From Apoda limacodes (lineage: Eukaryota > Arthropoda > Insecta > Lepidoptera > Limacodidae): a stretch of 64,000 nt of DNA. Of this stretch, positions 51,661 to 63,102 are shown piece after piece (within the stretch, counting starts at the first letter, position 1; every line of letters begins with the position of its first letter). The stretch lies in assembly GCA_946406115.1 (NCBI GenBank), contig OX291543.1, positions 3,350,501 to 3,414,500 of the forward strand, in the 5' to 3' direction. The translations under genes were made by a program, and so were the position numbers. Below the pieces are notes generated by a model. It had not been told where the DNA came from and ran no database searches. It saw only the letters and a list, made by a program, of their open reading frames with translations.

Positions 51661-53070
51661 AAATTTGTTTTAGTTACCTACCTACTAAAACAAAATCTAT
51701 TTAAATAGTTCTATATTGGAATTTTTTGTCGAGATTGACTGGTCGATCGCGATCAACAGTTTGAGCACCTCTGGATTAAGGGAATTTAAGGAAATTAAGG
51801 GAATGAAAGAGTAGTTAAAAGTGTATATGCAAGATCAATGCTTTTAAAGTTATGGGCATAATTTTAGCACCGAGAATAACAAAGTAATATGAATTAATAC
51901 TACTATAACATTTTTACTACATGAATTAAGGAATCTAATACGTGTTGAACTCACTTGAATTCATGCAGTGAAAATTGTACCGATATTTTTGATGTTAGGT
52001 TTATATAAAAGATAATCGCATTAAGATTTTTACGACAGCGACGAATTACAGAGACCGATATGTGATTGAAAGTTTATATACTAAAATCGTATGTTTTTTA
52101 ATTTAAGAATATGTATTTTGTAGTTTGTATATTGACCAGTAGTTTTGATAAATTCCTGTGCGCTTTGCATAGTCATAAATTTTCTTACGAAAACCCATTT
52201 TCTACCTTCTCTTCGAAGTTTTTTCTTATGCTCTGGGATTCTTATGAAGCACTTAACAATGGTATACCTACATGAACTCGGTCCCGCTAAGTTTTCGTTC
52301 GCCATTGGAAAAAAGATACCAACGAGCAGGATAAATAAACTTCACACGCAAATTATAATGCAATAAAAAGAATTTCATATTTTTTAATTCAATTAATTAT
52401 CAATAAGTCATTAATGCAAAAACTGGCTGTTAAATACCACTACTTTTAATCCTTATATTTAAATAACCTAGTAATATCTAAATTTACCTTTAACAAAACT
52501 GCAGGTCCATTCCAAATCACAGAAAAAAATGTTGCATCAGAATGTTCAGACGTTTCCTACTATGAGCATCTTTAAATGGGACGGTAAAATTGATCTTCCG
52601 ACCCAAACTTTATTTGACATTTATTGCGTCATAAACCTACTCTAAATGGAATTACTCCAACTGCACATTTTCATTTGATAGTTCTTTTGGTGTTGAATTA
52701 GTGTCTAAATCCATGACATCAACATAGATATCCTTTGATTATCGTGATTATAAAAGTTTGTTAAGACAAAAAAAATTCACATCCGTCTATATATAACAGA
52801 GTTATGCCTAAACAGACATAAAAAGTTTGAAGTTGGTTGAAAACAGATTTATATTTACTTAATCACATATCACAATGCACTTAAAGTAATATTTTGGGAG
52901 GAAAAATTTTATTTACATATTACATTATTTTGTTTATGCAAGATTTTCTTCTTTAATAGCACAAGGCTAAGGTAAAAACATATATAGATTATTGTCGATT
53001 AATATTTAAATCTCATAAAATATCTTACTGAAATAATTAAAGTAAAATCTAAATGTTAATTTTTTTTATT
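51661..53070. other. Unassigned stretch
   Basis: A minus-strand frame at 52081-52305 (MANENLAGPSSCRYTIVKCF..., 74 codons) looks protein-like, with a basic middle (KKKLRREGRKW), but I do not recognise it and see no partner exons. The rest is AT-rich non-coding DNA. Confidence 0.3.
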
Positions 53071-53074
53071 TATA

Positions 53075-53725
53075 ATTCGGTTGGGGTGTACAAAAGAGGA
53101 CGCTGAGAAAAAAGACAGAAAAATTTTCGCGACGAAGGAACTGGGTTGAGGTGAAGAAAAGGGGGCGCTAAGAAAAATTTCAAAAATTTTACTAAGTTAA
53201 ACTTTAAGTGATTCTGGGACTTTTTCTGAGATTTTGTACGAAAATTTATGGTGTCCCCATAAGAATATATTTTGATGATGGAAATCGATAGAGTACATCG
53301 TCGGCAGCAACGTTTGAATGGAGCACTTTTATCTGCGACCCCTCCCCGAACCCCTAGGGGGGTTCAAAATGTTTGTACGAAACACTTTTTCCTGGGGTCC
53401 CTAGTTCCGCCGCTATGTAACCCTAAAATTATTTTTCCATTTATAGCACCTCAGGGAAGGATCACAGAAAAAAAGGCTCATACAAACGTTGCTGCCGACG
53501 ATGTGCTCTACCGATCTGCATCATCAAAATGGTCAGTTATAGGGACACACACCGTTTGGAGAGGGGTCGCAGAAAAAAGTGCTCCATACAAACGTTGCTG
53601 CCGACAATGTACTCTATCAATTTCCATCATCAAAATATATTCTTATGGGGACACCTTAAATTTTCACAAAAATTCCCAGGGCTCCATGAAAATGATTGAG
53701 ACCATTTGTACACCCTAACCATAAC
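53075..53725. mobile_element. Large foldback element
   Basis: The left arm 53234-53352 (aaatttatggtgtccccataagaatat...) is inverted at 53555-53670, about 90 % alike by eye. The outermost ggttggggtgtacaaa and ttgtacaccctaacc also pair. A third partial arm copy (53464-53530) sits in the loop. The 148-codon frame at 53272-53718 runs through both arms and is an artefact. Confidence 0.7.
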
Positions 53726-54049
53726 CAAAAAAACAAAAATTTGTGAAAATTTCCTAAGTCCGGTCATTTTTTCCCTTGCACCCCCTTTTAGTTACTCTGA
53801 CTAGTAATTTCACCAAAACTGTTTCACCAGAAAAAAGGAAATAAAAATATCAATAAGGTTAAATGCACAGTACATAACTTCATGCCTTCTGAATGTTGCC
53901 TTTGGTTCCAAACAATTCATATGAATCCAAACTAAAATCATAAAAGTGGTGTAAAGTTTGGTTGGAACTGATAATTTGGATGTCAGGGTAAACCCCCAGT
54001 TGGCCCAAAATTTTTGTGACTATAGAAAGAGTATACTGTTATTATTTAA

Positions 54050-54850
54050 CCCTTAACCCGTCAAGCGTCCCCATACTAAGGAAATTATCCACCTTTGCCG
54101 CATTCAAACGGACATACACCTAACTTTATTATGTTTATTCCTCTTTATTTATTTTTAGGTATGTTCCCTAATATATACAGTATAAAAAAAAGTAATAAGA
54201 ACAAGTTTATGATAAATATAATAAGTAATAATAAATTTATTTACTAAAAAATACATAGTTTTTTATATATAGCACATTACCAGGGGTCAAAATGAACTTT
54301 ATGCTACTGTAAATAAAATCCAAAATCCAACTCAAAATGGTGGCCCGATCAAATTACCAAAACAATTTCTGAGAAAAAAATATTAAACGCACAAAATATT
54401 GTCCACCCAAAAATACTAGAACGTAGGACAGGCCATTAGCTTCACTTCTAAATACTTACAATTAGCCTGTCTGATAAAAGTTGTCCTGAAAAAAATCCCC
54501 CGCGACACAAAACGCTTAGAGACCACTGTGGTCTCTAGGACGCGTAATGTGTTAGGCGCATTAAGAAAATTACACAATTAGTTGCATGGGGTCTCTTGTG
54601 ACCCCAAACAAAATAAAAATATGATATAATAAGAAATAAATAAAACAAACTATTTACTATGAAATATAATATGAATTATAACTAAAAAAAAAAAAAAAAA
54701 ATTTTACGAAGGAATAAAAAAAACTACTACTAAGAAAGAAAAACAAACAAATATGGCCACGATTATTTTGCAATCCCTGCGGGAAGTCAGGAAACTAGAA
54801 GCACTTCAACCAATTTGAAAATGTGATGACCCCATGCGCCTAATTAAGGG
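54050..54850. mobile_element. piggyBac-type non-autonomous element (801 bp)
   Basis: CCCTTAAcccgtcaagcg at the left and ...cgcctaattaaGGG at the right are inverted and flanked by TTAA (54046-54049, 54851-54854), the exact piggyBac signature of CCC...GGG ends with TTAA duplication. The interior has short palindromic agaccactgtggtctct (54519-54535) and no transposase. Confidence 0.78.
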
Positions 54851-55070
54851 TTAAGCAATGTATATTGTAAATATGAAATACATAGTACCTTCATTGCACT
54901 GTAAAACTATCCATTTATTTGTAAGATCATAAAATAGTCAGTCAGCTAAAAATCAACTAAAAAGCGGTCGCAAAGATCGATTAAGTAAAAAATATTATCT
55001 AAGGACAAGTGTCGGCGACCAAGGTCTGCGAAACGAGGTATAGAATATAAAAAATCCTCACAAATACTCA

Positions 55071-55256
55071 CAAATTTTCACGTTGTTCAGCTGACCACTC
55101 TGTGGAGGATCCTTCGCCGAGAGGATTTTCAGGCTGCTTGCTAAAATAATAGTATAGAGCAGCTCCAACCCCAACGCCTATCGCAGTAGCCGCTGCAATC
55201 CCAAAACCACGGCATGGGCCACGATTTTTCTGCCTATCTTCTTCTTGCACGTTCAT
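55071..55256 (-). CDS. Putative single-pass membrane protein or first exon
   Basis: ATG at 55256 opens MNVQEEDRQKNRGPCRGFG, then a glycine/alanine-rich membrane segment (IAAATAIGVGVGAALYYYF) and an acidic tail (EGSSTEWSAEQREN). The frame stops at TGA after 62 codons, but a consensus donor (aattt^gtgagtat) lies just before the stop, so it may be exon 1 of a longer gene extending leftward. A charged N-terminus followed by one helix would fit a tail- or signal-anchored protein. I do not recognise it. Confidence 0.4.
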
Positions 55257-55640
55257 TGTTTTTAAATTTCTAGTAGACCAAACAGAATATAATCACTACG
55301 TTTGCAGGCTTAAACAAAATTTCCTATTATTATTATTGTTTTGTGGCTTTTGCGCAATTTCTATTTCAATTTTCTTTCCGTAAAAATTTTACGGAATTTT
55401 TTTCATTAGTGTTGCAAAAGTGTAAAATTAAAACTCGTTAAAGCCAGCTAAAAATCGAGAAATTGGTAGATTTATATAAATAAACAATAGTATTTTTATT
55501 TACGTAATAATATATAATAATTATTTGTTCAATAACAATCATTTATTCAATTACTTTGATCATTCATTTCCGTCTTCATACCACCTCGGTCGTCAACAAG
55601 CCTTTTCGCTGTCGAGCAGGCTGGATACACGGCTATCAAC

Positions 55641-56358
55641 TAGCGTTGCCAACTTAGTGGTTTCACCACTAGATCTGGTAGATTGAGATCCACTGCTGGT
55701 GGGCAAAATTTGTATCTGGTGGCTAGTGGATTTTTTATTGGGCAATTTTTAGGATATTACGTTCAAAAATAGTATTAAAAAATAAAGAAAAATTTTGCGA
55801 TTTCTTGGTAATACTTCCTCATTCTAACGCGGATATTGAAAGCCTTTTCTGTTTTATGAACCTAGTAAAATCTAAATTGACAAATCGCATGAAATTGCCG
55901 CTAATGTCGCCAATTATAAGTAATTGCGCAGGATTGACACCCACAGGAATATGTTGTAACACCTATACACTTCCTGAATCAGAGCTTAAAAAAAAATGTA
56001 CCAAGAAACTTACACGTCTGCGACTGAGAAGCGATATGTCATCTTCCGAATAATACCTTATGCTGCACGAGACGTATTATTTAGAACTCAGATGTCTCAA
56101 GTCATTCATAATTTTGTACTACATTTTATTACAAAATAATTTTATTTCTTATAATTACTTTTGTTTTTACAAAATTAATAATTAATAATTAAAATAATTG
56201 AATATTGACTCGAAATTCCTTTATTTTTATAAAAAAATAGTTTTTCATACAAATTTATAATTTAGTGGTTTCATATTATACGTTAAAAAATCTGTTGTTT
56301 TCTTGTGGTTTCAGTACCGGCATCTAGTGGGCTTGCGAAATGTTTACTGGCAACACTG
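55641..56358 (+). mobile_element. hAT element relic (718 bp) with transposase tail
   Basis: The ends tagcgttgcca and tggcaacactg are inverted, of the hAT CAGTGTTGCCA type. No matching 8-bp target duplication is visible. Inside, 55805-56053 encodes LPHSNADIESLFCFMNLVKS and KLTNRM, the C-terminal hAT dimerisation region, truncated at its N-terminal side. Confidence 0.65.
55805..56053 (+). pseudogene. hAT transposase C-terminal fragment
   Basis: About 82 codons with SNADIESLF and KSKLTNRMK, the conserved dimerisation stretch, ending at TAA. The catalytic RNase-H fold is absent. A different family from the relic at 50157. Confidence 0.6.
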
Positions 56359-56779
56359 AACAGTTGGCTACACGACCGCCGCCGACTGGGGTTTCATAGG
56401 CAGTTTGACAGATTAACACAAAAACCCCACATCCAGTCATGGGTCTAAAGTTTCATTTTCCGGTGGCAAAAGTGACAAAAATAACAAAAATATCGTAAAC
56501 GAACGCATCACAGTTGTCACAGATGATACTAAAATTTTAAAAGGCCGAGCAAAAAAATAAAGGGATGTGTCATCAGATTTCTATAAAGACCTCCCGTGTC
56601 TTTAGGATTTATCTTCCAATAGTTAAAGACTCTTCCCAAAAGAAAACTGCATGGGAGATATTAGCACATAGATTACGAACGAGCCTAATGCCAACGAGGC
56701 TACTTTAAAAAAAATAATTAAGAACGAGTAGAAGCCATTTTTAACCGACAAAAAAACAAAGGAGGTTCTCAAGTCGACG

Positions 56780-57060
56780 CGTATATTTTTTTTTAATGTA
56801 TGACTTAAATTATAATTCTTTTTTTTATTGGAAAGGGCATAACTCCGAAGTTAGTCCCAAATAAATTTAGGAAAATATTCCAACCCTAAGGGTAGGAAAA
56901 CAGGGGATAATTTACTTTTTACCGAGTTGACCGATTTCGAGAGTTCTGTTGTTATTGGATAGGTTGGTCCTATATAAATTTGGAAAAAACAATCCTACCC
57001 TAAGGGTGGGAAAATAGGGGTGATTTGTTCACTTACTGAGTTGTGTATTACAATTAAAAA
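56780..57060 (-). repeat. Duplicated repeat segment
   Basis: ataaattt-ggaaaa...caaccctaagggtaggaaaacaggggataattt (56865-56925) recurs as ataaatttggaaaaaacaatcctaccctaagggtgggaaaataggggtgattt (56974-57026). Both belong to a dispersed non-coding repeat. Confidence 0.5.
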
Positions 57061-57124
57061 CGAAACCTCACGATGAATGAGCTTTAGAACTGTCAGTCTC
57101 TTGTGTGTAAACCTCTTAGTCTCT

Positions 57125-57345
57125 GCATTTCTGCTAAAGCTCGTTCATCGCGAGGTTTGTGTAATACCTTATTTGGCTCTAGATCAGATAAAGTAATACC
57201 CTCAAGTGTTTTTACTTTTTTCAGTGCTACATACCTATTCCTTTGTTTGTTTGTGTTTTGAACACTTTCTTTTCGAGGTCAAATGCAGCTTTATCTAGGG
57301 TCATACCTTGTAATAGCGGGTGTTCGCCTCTCAAATTTGCTTTGA
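57125..57345 (-). pseudogene. PIF1-like helicase C-terminal relic
   Basis: On the minus strand a frame reads HPLLQGMTLDKAAFDLEKKV and, after a frameshift, YVALKKVKTLEGITLSDLEP. It matches the ...QGMTLDxA...YVALSRV block of PIF1 helicases found in Helitrons and related elements. The SR of the motif is changed to KK and the frame is broken, so it is a relic. Confidence 0.6.
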
Positions 57346-57575
57346 TATATTTTCTACATAAATAAATAAATTACTACCGACCGTACATAAAACTGTGACA
57401 TTTACAGAACCCGACCTCCAAGAGAAAGGATCCAAGGTTGTAGATGATGCCTAATCGTCACGCCGCATGCCGTCGCAGCGAGCGTGCAGCCGCCAGTTCA
57501 CCGTTGACTTCCAAGGTGACCGCCGACTAAAGTCAAATTATTAAATTCCAATACTTACTACTACTAAATCAACCC

Positions 57576-58035
57576 TTTTTAGGCTTCCGTACCTCAAAGG
57601 AAAAAACGGAATTCTTATAGAATCACTTTGTTGTCCGTCCGTCCGTCTATCCGTCCGTCCGTCAGTTCGTCTGTCTGTCAAGACCTTTTTCTCAGGGACG
57701 CGTGGAGGAATCGAACTAAAATTTATATCAAATACTCAGGTCTACTGTCCCTTGAAGCTGTTAAAAAATCAAACTTCTAAGCCAACGCTATCAAAGATAC
57801 AGCCGGTTATGCTGCAAATTTTCGAAACTCGCAAGGGAATCAAAACCTACAGGGTACTTCCCGTGAACCCTGAATCTTGAAATTTGGTACGAAGCAACGT
57901 CTTATAGTAAAAATAAAGGAAAAATTGCGAAAACAGTAAATTTTTAGCTACATCTAATAACAAAAATATTTTAAATAATATACAACAACATATAATAACT
58001 TTGCACGGAACCCTCGCGACTCGCGTGTTTGTGAA
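57576..58035 (+). repeat. aggttccgtacc repeat, copy A
   Basis: Starts tttttaggcttccgtacctcaaagg, has a (gtcc)n run at 57635-57665, and ends gcacggaaccctcgcgactcgcg. Copy B is at 58291-58803 in the same orientation. Confidence 0.75.
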
Positions 58036-58057
58036 ACCATATGGACTTTGAATCAAG

Positions 58058-58290
58058 CCATCCGAATTAAAGATGTGTCACCGCCGACGAACCCTTCATC
58101 CCGAAGACCGCAGAGAAAGACCGTAGACGTATCTTTCCCAAAAAGGCACAGGAAAAACACATTCCCGTCAACATCTCCCAAAACTGCCGTTTGCAGTCCT
58201 CCTCCAGTTTCCAGACATCAGGAGACAATAGACCAAATCAGTAGTTATCTCGACAAATCGGAAACTTTTGCAACACTAATTTCAATGACA
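58058..58290 (+). CDS. Exon-like coding stretch, unknown gene (proposed internal exon)
   Basis: A frame without stops reads IRIKDVSPPTNPSSRRPQRK, then FPKRHRKN and a SPKTAVCSPPP stretch, and ends SSYLDKSETFATLISMT: basic and proline/serine-rich, then helical. It fills exactly the gap between two copies of a dispersed repeat. A possible acceptor is gaatcaag^cc (58057) and a possible weak donor aca^gttttt (58290). The phase at 58290 fits the terminal exon at 58979. No family recognised. Confidence 0.35.
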
Positions 58291-58803
58291 GTTTTTAGGG
58301 TTCCGTACCTCAAAAGGAAAAAAACAGAACTATTATAGGATCACTTTGTTGTCCGTCCATCCTTACGTCTGCCCATCCGTCCAACCGTCCGTCCGTCCGT
58401 CCGTCCGTCCGTCCATCCACCCGTCCGTCTATCAAGACCCTTTTTCTCAGAAACGCGTGAAGGTATCAAGTTATAAAAATACTGAGGTCTACTGTCTCTT
58501 GAAGCTGTGAAAAAATCAAACTTCTAAGCCAACGCAATCAAAAGATACAGTCGTTTATGCGGCAAATTTTCGAAACTCGCAAGGGAATCAAAACCTACAC
58601 GTTACTTTCCGTAAACTCAGAATCTTAAAATAAGGAAAAATTGCGAGAACTTAAAATCTTTAGTTACATCATATATTAAAAATATTTTGAATAATATTCA
58701 ACTAAAAATAATTTAATTTATAATTTAACATAAATTTAATTAATTTGCACGGAACCCTCGGTGCATGAGCCAGACTCGCACTTGGCCCGGTTTTTTTTTT
58801 GTT
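58291..58803 (+). repeat. aggttccgtacc repeat, copy B
   Basis: Starts tttttagggttccgtacctc, carries a pure (gtcc)n tract at 58386-58415, and ends gcacggaaccctcggtgcatg...cgcacttggcccggttttt, the full-length right end of the family. Confidence 0.8.
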
Positions 58804-58978
58804 TTTGTTACGATCTAAGACCATGCTGCCTAGTTTATTTTTATTTGACCAGAATTGTTTAAAAGCTCTGGAAGGCTGTTGGAAATTCAATAAAGGCTAA
58901 CATTTTACCATAGGTCAGCATTGTATGGGAGGTACAAACAGCAACAGCCTTGATTATACACTATTTTACATATCGCAG

Positions 58979-59071
58979 GAAAAGGAATTGAAGTGTGCAT
59001 GTCAGGAAGCTAGCAAGGATTTCGCGGAGTTCTTCGTTGACAATTATGAACCCTGCTTAATTTTAAATTAA
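58979..59071 (+). CDS. Exon-like coding stretch, unknown gene (proposed last exon)
   Basis: After a good acceptor (ctattttacatatcgcag^gaaaag) 30 codons follow (EKELKCACQEASKDFAEFFV ...) to TAA 59069-59071. Composition is protein-like and it joins 58290 in phase. Upstream exons are not identified. Confidence 0.4.
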   Translation, partial: EKELKCACQEASKDFAEFFVDNYEPCLILN

Positions 59072-59339
59072 TTATGTTTGATAATTATCAAATGGGGAAA
59101 AATCAGCTATAGTCGTAGTCGTATCGTTTCGTTTTATCTTAATGCGACGACATAGACATATTTTCTCTTACTGTCTTTATAATTATTAATAATTTGAAAC
59201 TGTTCAACATTTAAAGCATTTAACATTACGGGTCTAAAGGATTTAATCAGCTATCTATAACCATAACCACATTTAAATAAAACAATTATTTATAATTAAT
59301 ATTTTATTTACATTTTTCATTTTAAATCATACTAGCAGA

Positions 59340-59585
59340 CATATAGAGGCCCTTAGTATAGAGTGTGACCTCCACAATTTTCCAGTATACAACTCATCCT
59401 GACTTGCATATCGTCTACCATATTCCAGCATATTTGGCAGCTTTTTAACAATTCCCAAGTGAAATAAACCAGATCCTGTAGTTTGGCCTGAAAATGCACC
59501 TTAGAGCCCAATTTGTGCCCAAAGATTCTCAATGGCATTTAGATCGGGACTTCTTGTGGGCCATTTTATGATTTTGACATCAGGA
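59340..59585 (-). pseudogene. Tc1-like transposase C-terminal fragment
   Basis: Minus strand: WPTRSPDLNAIENLWAQIG holds the catalytic Glu (DD34E), then a frameshift, then HFQAKLQDL..., CQICWNMVDDMQVRM and GGHTLY, the usual end of Tc1 transposases. The rest of the gene is absent. Confidence 0.8.
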
Positions 59586-59604
59586 TGACTTGTAAAAATA
59601 AACT

Positions 59605-59770
59605 CAGTACAAAGTAAGCCTCAACCAATATCCTTCGGGGTCTCGCAGGGAAGTATTCTCGGCCTATTACTTTTCCTGATTTATGTAAATACACAATTAC
59701 TAGTAACATGGGCAACTAGGATTATATGCTGATATCACAATCTTATGTTACTCTGGAGCATCAATGTCAT
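59605..59770 (+). pseudogene. Non-LTR reverse transcriptase fragment
   Basis: FGVSQGSILGLLLFLIYVN is the xGVPQGSxLGPLLFxxYxND motif of Jockey/CR1-type reverse transcriptases. A changed frame then gives a degraded YADD region. Only ~160 bp are left. Confidence 0.7.
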
Positions 59771-60462
59771 TGCTTCATTGAAATATATAAGAATAATGTC
59801 CTTTTTCCAACCTTATTTTTGCATGTTATTGTATTTCAGACTAAAAACTTATGTTAAAGAGTATGAAATAAAACTCTAAATATTCAAAGATAGTGTACCT
59901 TACTTGTAGTAGTAACTTTTTGCCACTTGGGTAAGTAGCTCCGTTAAATACAAAATACTGTAGGTATTTTGAGTCACAGCATTTTGATTAGGTATAATGT
60001 CTTAAAATTTTGCTGGCAAAGAAATTCTTCATGACAAAAATATATGTCTCGTAATATTTATATACTTTCTCTGGGGGAGCTGCTTGAGCTTTTTACAGCG
60101 CGCTGTTCCTTGCTTTGTAAACCTGCACTGTTTGTTTTTCTACCGGTAGTGATTACTTTTTAACATTTATTTGTGCTTGCTAGACATTATTATAGTGTAA
60201 CTTGTTAAGTGAAACCGCGGTGACTGTTTCTGAATTACTTGGTCAAGTTCTTGGACAAGACAGCTGTTGTACCCCAGGTCATGATGATCCCAATACATTC
60301 TGCCTGGAACACAAGCTGATCATTATTCAAAAGCGTTCAATACTCGACATTATGTGTACCAATGCTTGCAAAATGCAAGATGTTTTTAAAACATAAACTG
60401 ACTACGGTTATAATTTTATTAGTTAGAAAATAAACAAGTTTATTTTAATAGCTTTATCAAAT
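59771..60462. other. Unassigned stretch
   Basis: AT-rich. A 64-codon frame at 60202-60396 has no known motif or start context. Confidence 0.35.
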
Positions 60463-60720
60463 TACTAGCTGACCTGGCAGACATTGTACCCTGTACGTAG
60501 CTCGTACGAAGGGTGTTTTTGCTCTGCTAACAGTCATAGTTTGATGCTAAATAGCCTATACCTCTTTTTAGTATAAAAATTAGCGGTCAAACTCCAATTC
60601 CGAAATAGGTGGAAAATCGATTTTACAGGGTTGATAATCCCTCAACAGAGCAAAAGTATAAGTGCATTAGGATGTAGCCCCAGTATGCTAGCGTCATCAA
60701 CTATACAAAGGAGCAATTGA
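60463..60720 (-). repeat. gtcagctagt repeat, inverted copy
   Basis: Begins attactagctgacctggcagac, the reverse of the tail at 41850-41862, and continues with agcctatacctctttttagtata. Non-coding. Confidence 0.55.
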
Positions 60721-62690
60721 ATAAACCCAACAGGTGAATAATTACTGCAATGACCTTTCCAAATACTTACCAGCCAGGTAACTTTTGCGTTGTGTTTTCA
60801 TTAAGTACCTAAGGACTTATAATTGAGAAGTCTAACTCACCTTTGATTTTAGTCTCCTTTTATAAGTGTGCAGTAGGCATGGGCCCTTAAATCCTTCAAA
60901 TGTAAGGTTCACGACGAAAGATATAAGTAGTAACCTAACCTACGAAACTTTAGTTTATCAAATTGTTTAATTTTATTTAATAAACAATTGTAGGCTTTCA
61001 ATTCACAAACTTCTGTCTTGTACACAAACTCCGTTTTTAAATTAAGCTTTAAGCATGTTGCAGCCGGCGCCAACGATACCAAACAATACAAACAAACAAT
61101 AATAGATTCTTATTATTAAATATTTCACTGTACACAAACAAATAAACACTATTTTTTTTTTAGATTACCACATAAATCGGATCGAAATATGCCAGCAGAA
61201 TAAAAAAAATGTCATAAAACAATTTCAAACGACGAACTATGAAGCCGGATGAGTACCATTGGGTGGTCGTCAAAATCGATCGTGTGAGTCGACGAAGTGA
61301 CACGATTCCAGCTGAAAATTCAAAGTCGGAAAACCCATATAACGCAGCAGCGCAGCTCTCAGCCGATCATGTGAGTCGTCGGTCATTCAATCGTCTGACG
61401 TCATCATCATCACTCGTCGTCGAAGGTAACTCAAAGTATGTACGAATGAGAATCGTCTCGATCGATCGACCTTTGTAAAAACTCGCGGTAATTTCAGCGG
61501 CGCTATTTTTGTTTAAACGCAACGCGTTTCGCGTCATTTTTTGACAGTTCCGTATGTGTATATGTTTCATTATTTTATTTTGATTTTTTTGTAGATAATA
61601 ACAAAAATGCCGTTCATAATGCGGAAATAAACTTTCTTTAAGAATAACTACGTTATAACTATTTTTCTCAAAGGATTTACTTTAACATTTGACAGCTGTC
61701 AAAAAGTAGAGCAAAATACCGACCTCCCGACATAGGTTTTTTGGTAGCAACATTTCGTAGCAAAATCGCTTAAACAAAACGCAAAAATTCAACATTAGAT
61801 TCTGCTTTGATTTTGCTTCCAAAAGCATGAAACTCGGTTTGCGTTAACAATTTCTGCTAAAAAGTAGTAAGATGGTATTTCTCTTTATTTGGAGTTCTAA
61901 GTGCGGATTCAAACAATGTAGACGTGTTTTTTCTTGTTTATTATGTGTGTAAAGTCTAGTAGGATTCGATGAAAAATTCAGCAGATTTTACAAAGATGCA
62001 TCGAAGACTTATAAAGGATGAAATGAAAACAATAAGCAAGTAACGGTGAGCAATTTTGTAAGTAAAATTGTGATTTTTTTTTAATTTAAAACACCGACTT
62101 AAAAATAATGATTTTTGGCGCCATCATTGGCCTAGCATAAGCTAGGCTATATGGATTCAATTTCTAACAGCCTCCTAGAGCTTCAGATGAAGCCTGGACA
62201 AACTAAAAACAAGAAAAAAACAATCTGTATTCCGTAGACAGAGAAACCATAGAGGAAACAAATACTGCGTAAGAAGAGAAACCTTATTCTGTGGTTTTAT
62301 CCTAACCTAAATTTATATATAAACTTTATGGGCTAACAAATAACTTGGATGTGACCCTCCCTATTAATTTTATAAAGCCCTATTAAACATGTCTAATAGT
62401 AACTTGTTTTTAAAATCAGGTTTTGTACGTGCTCCGTTACAGAATGGTGTGGGACGTTACGTGTGTCAACTTCAAAGAATAGTCCTAAAATTTTGTCAAA
62501 CTCATGGAGGGAGCAGAGGAATAAGGTACTTCACAGTTTGCATTGTTTATTATCGTCTTATATGCTTCTAAGATAATGAAATAGCTAGCTCAAGTCTAGA
62601 TAGCTAGAAATATATCTACGTATTTTAGGAGGCAACCAAAACGAAATCTACCAAAGTTAAAATAATACATAGCTTAGCAGGTTTTTTTAG
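60721..62690. other. Unassigned stretch with a CpG-rich block
   Basis: 61230-61480 is CpG-rich, with repeated gatc-tgtgagtcg motifs (61279-61295 and 61365-61381), and holds a 79-codon frame. It could be a promoter/first exon, but no splice partner or protein motif supports that. The remainder is AT-rich without a feature I can name. Confidence 0.3.
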
Positions 62691-62714
62691 TTTTTACTTT
62701 AAGTATTGAACAAT

Positions 62715-62990
62715 ATGTTTACACAAGTGGAGACGCTATAAACGACCGCCAAATCTATGCCCCAGTTGTTGGGCTGACAATGGATAAATATCTGGCTCTG
62801 AATAGTTTTTTTATATGTACAGATGCTCAAATACATAATTTTGATGTACAACATATCCCTGATTTTGGTCGACACGCATTTGTGACAGTGACAATAGACA
62901 TTAAGCGACAAAAAATTATACTGAGACAAATTACCTACAGACACTTGAAAGACATAAGTGAATTTTACTGTGACCTGGCTTCTGTAGACT
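62715..62990 (+). pseudogene. Non-LTR retrotransposon endonuclease fragment
   Basis: The frame reads ...MDKYLALNSFFICTDAQIHN, HIPDFGRHAFVTVTIDI, and RQITYRHLKDISEFYCDL, resembling the C-terminal end of the apurinic endonuclease domain (SDHxxV...YRxLxxI) in Jockey-like elements. It lacks the conserved SDH (GRH instead) and is truncated on both sides. Confidence 0.42.
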
Positions 62991-62991
62991 A

Positions 62992-63089
62992 TGTTGAGAT
63001 ACGTCTCTATCGTTACCTAGCAACGTTTTTTGTTACTTGAAAAATAAATGTCGTTGAATTTATTATTGTTCTTTGTGTATTTCTTAAAG
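62992..63089 (+). repeat. Candidate 5' LTR of the copia element
   Basis: Starts TGTTGAGATACG and contains an aataaa at about 63042. It ends just before the primer-binding site. It is very short and lacks a clear CA end, and the other LTR is outside the window, so the borders are a guess. Confidence 0.25.
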
Positions 63090-63100
63090 TGGTAGCAGAG
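63090..63100 (+). promoter_or_regulatory. Copia primer-binding site (initiator tRNA-Met)
   Basis: TGGTAGCAGAG complements the conserved 3' end of initiator tRNA-Met (…CTCTGCTACCA). It sits three bases before the gag ATG. Confidence 0.7.
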
Positions 63101-63102
63101 AT

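Noticed and set aside
53272..53718. 148-codon frame
   Set aside because: It spans both arms of a foldback element and has no domain or compositional sign of coding.
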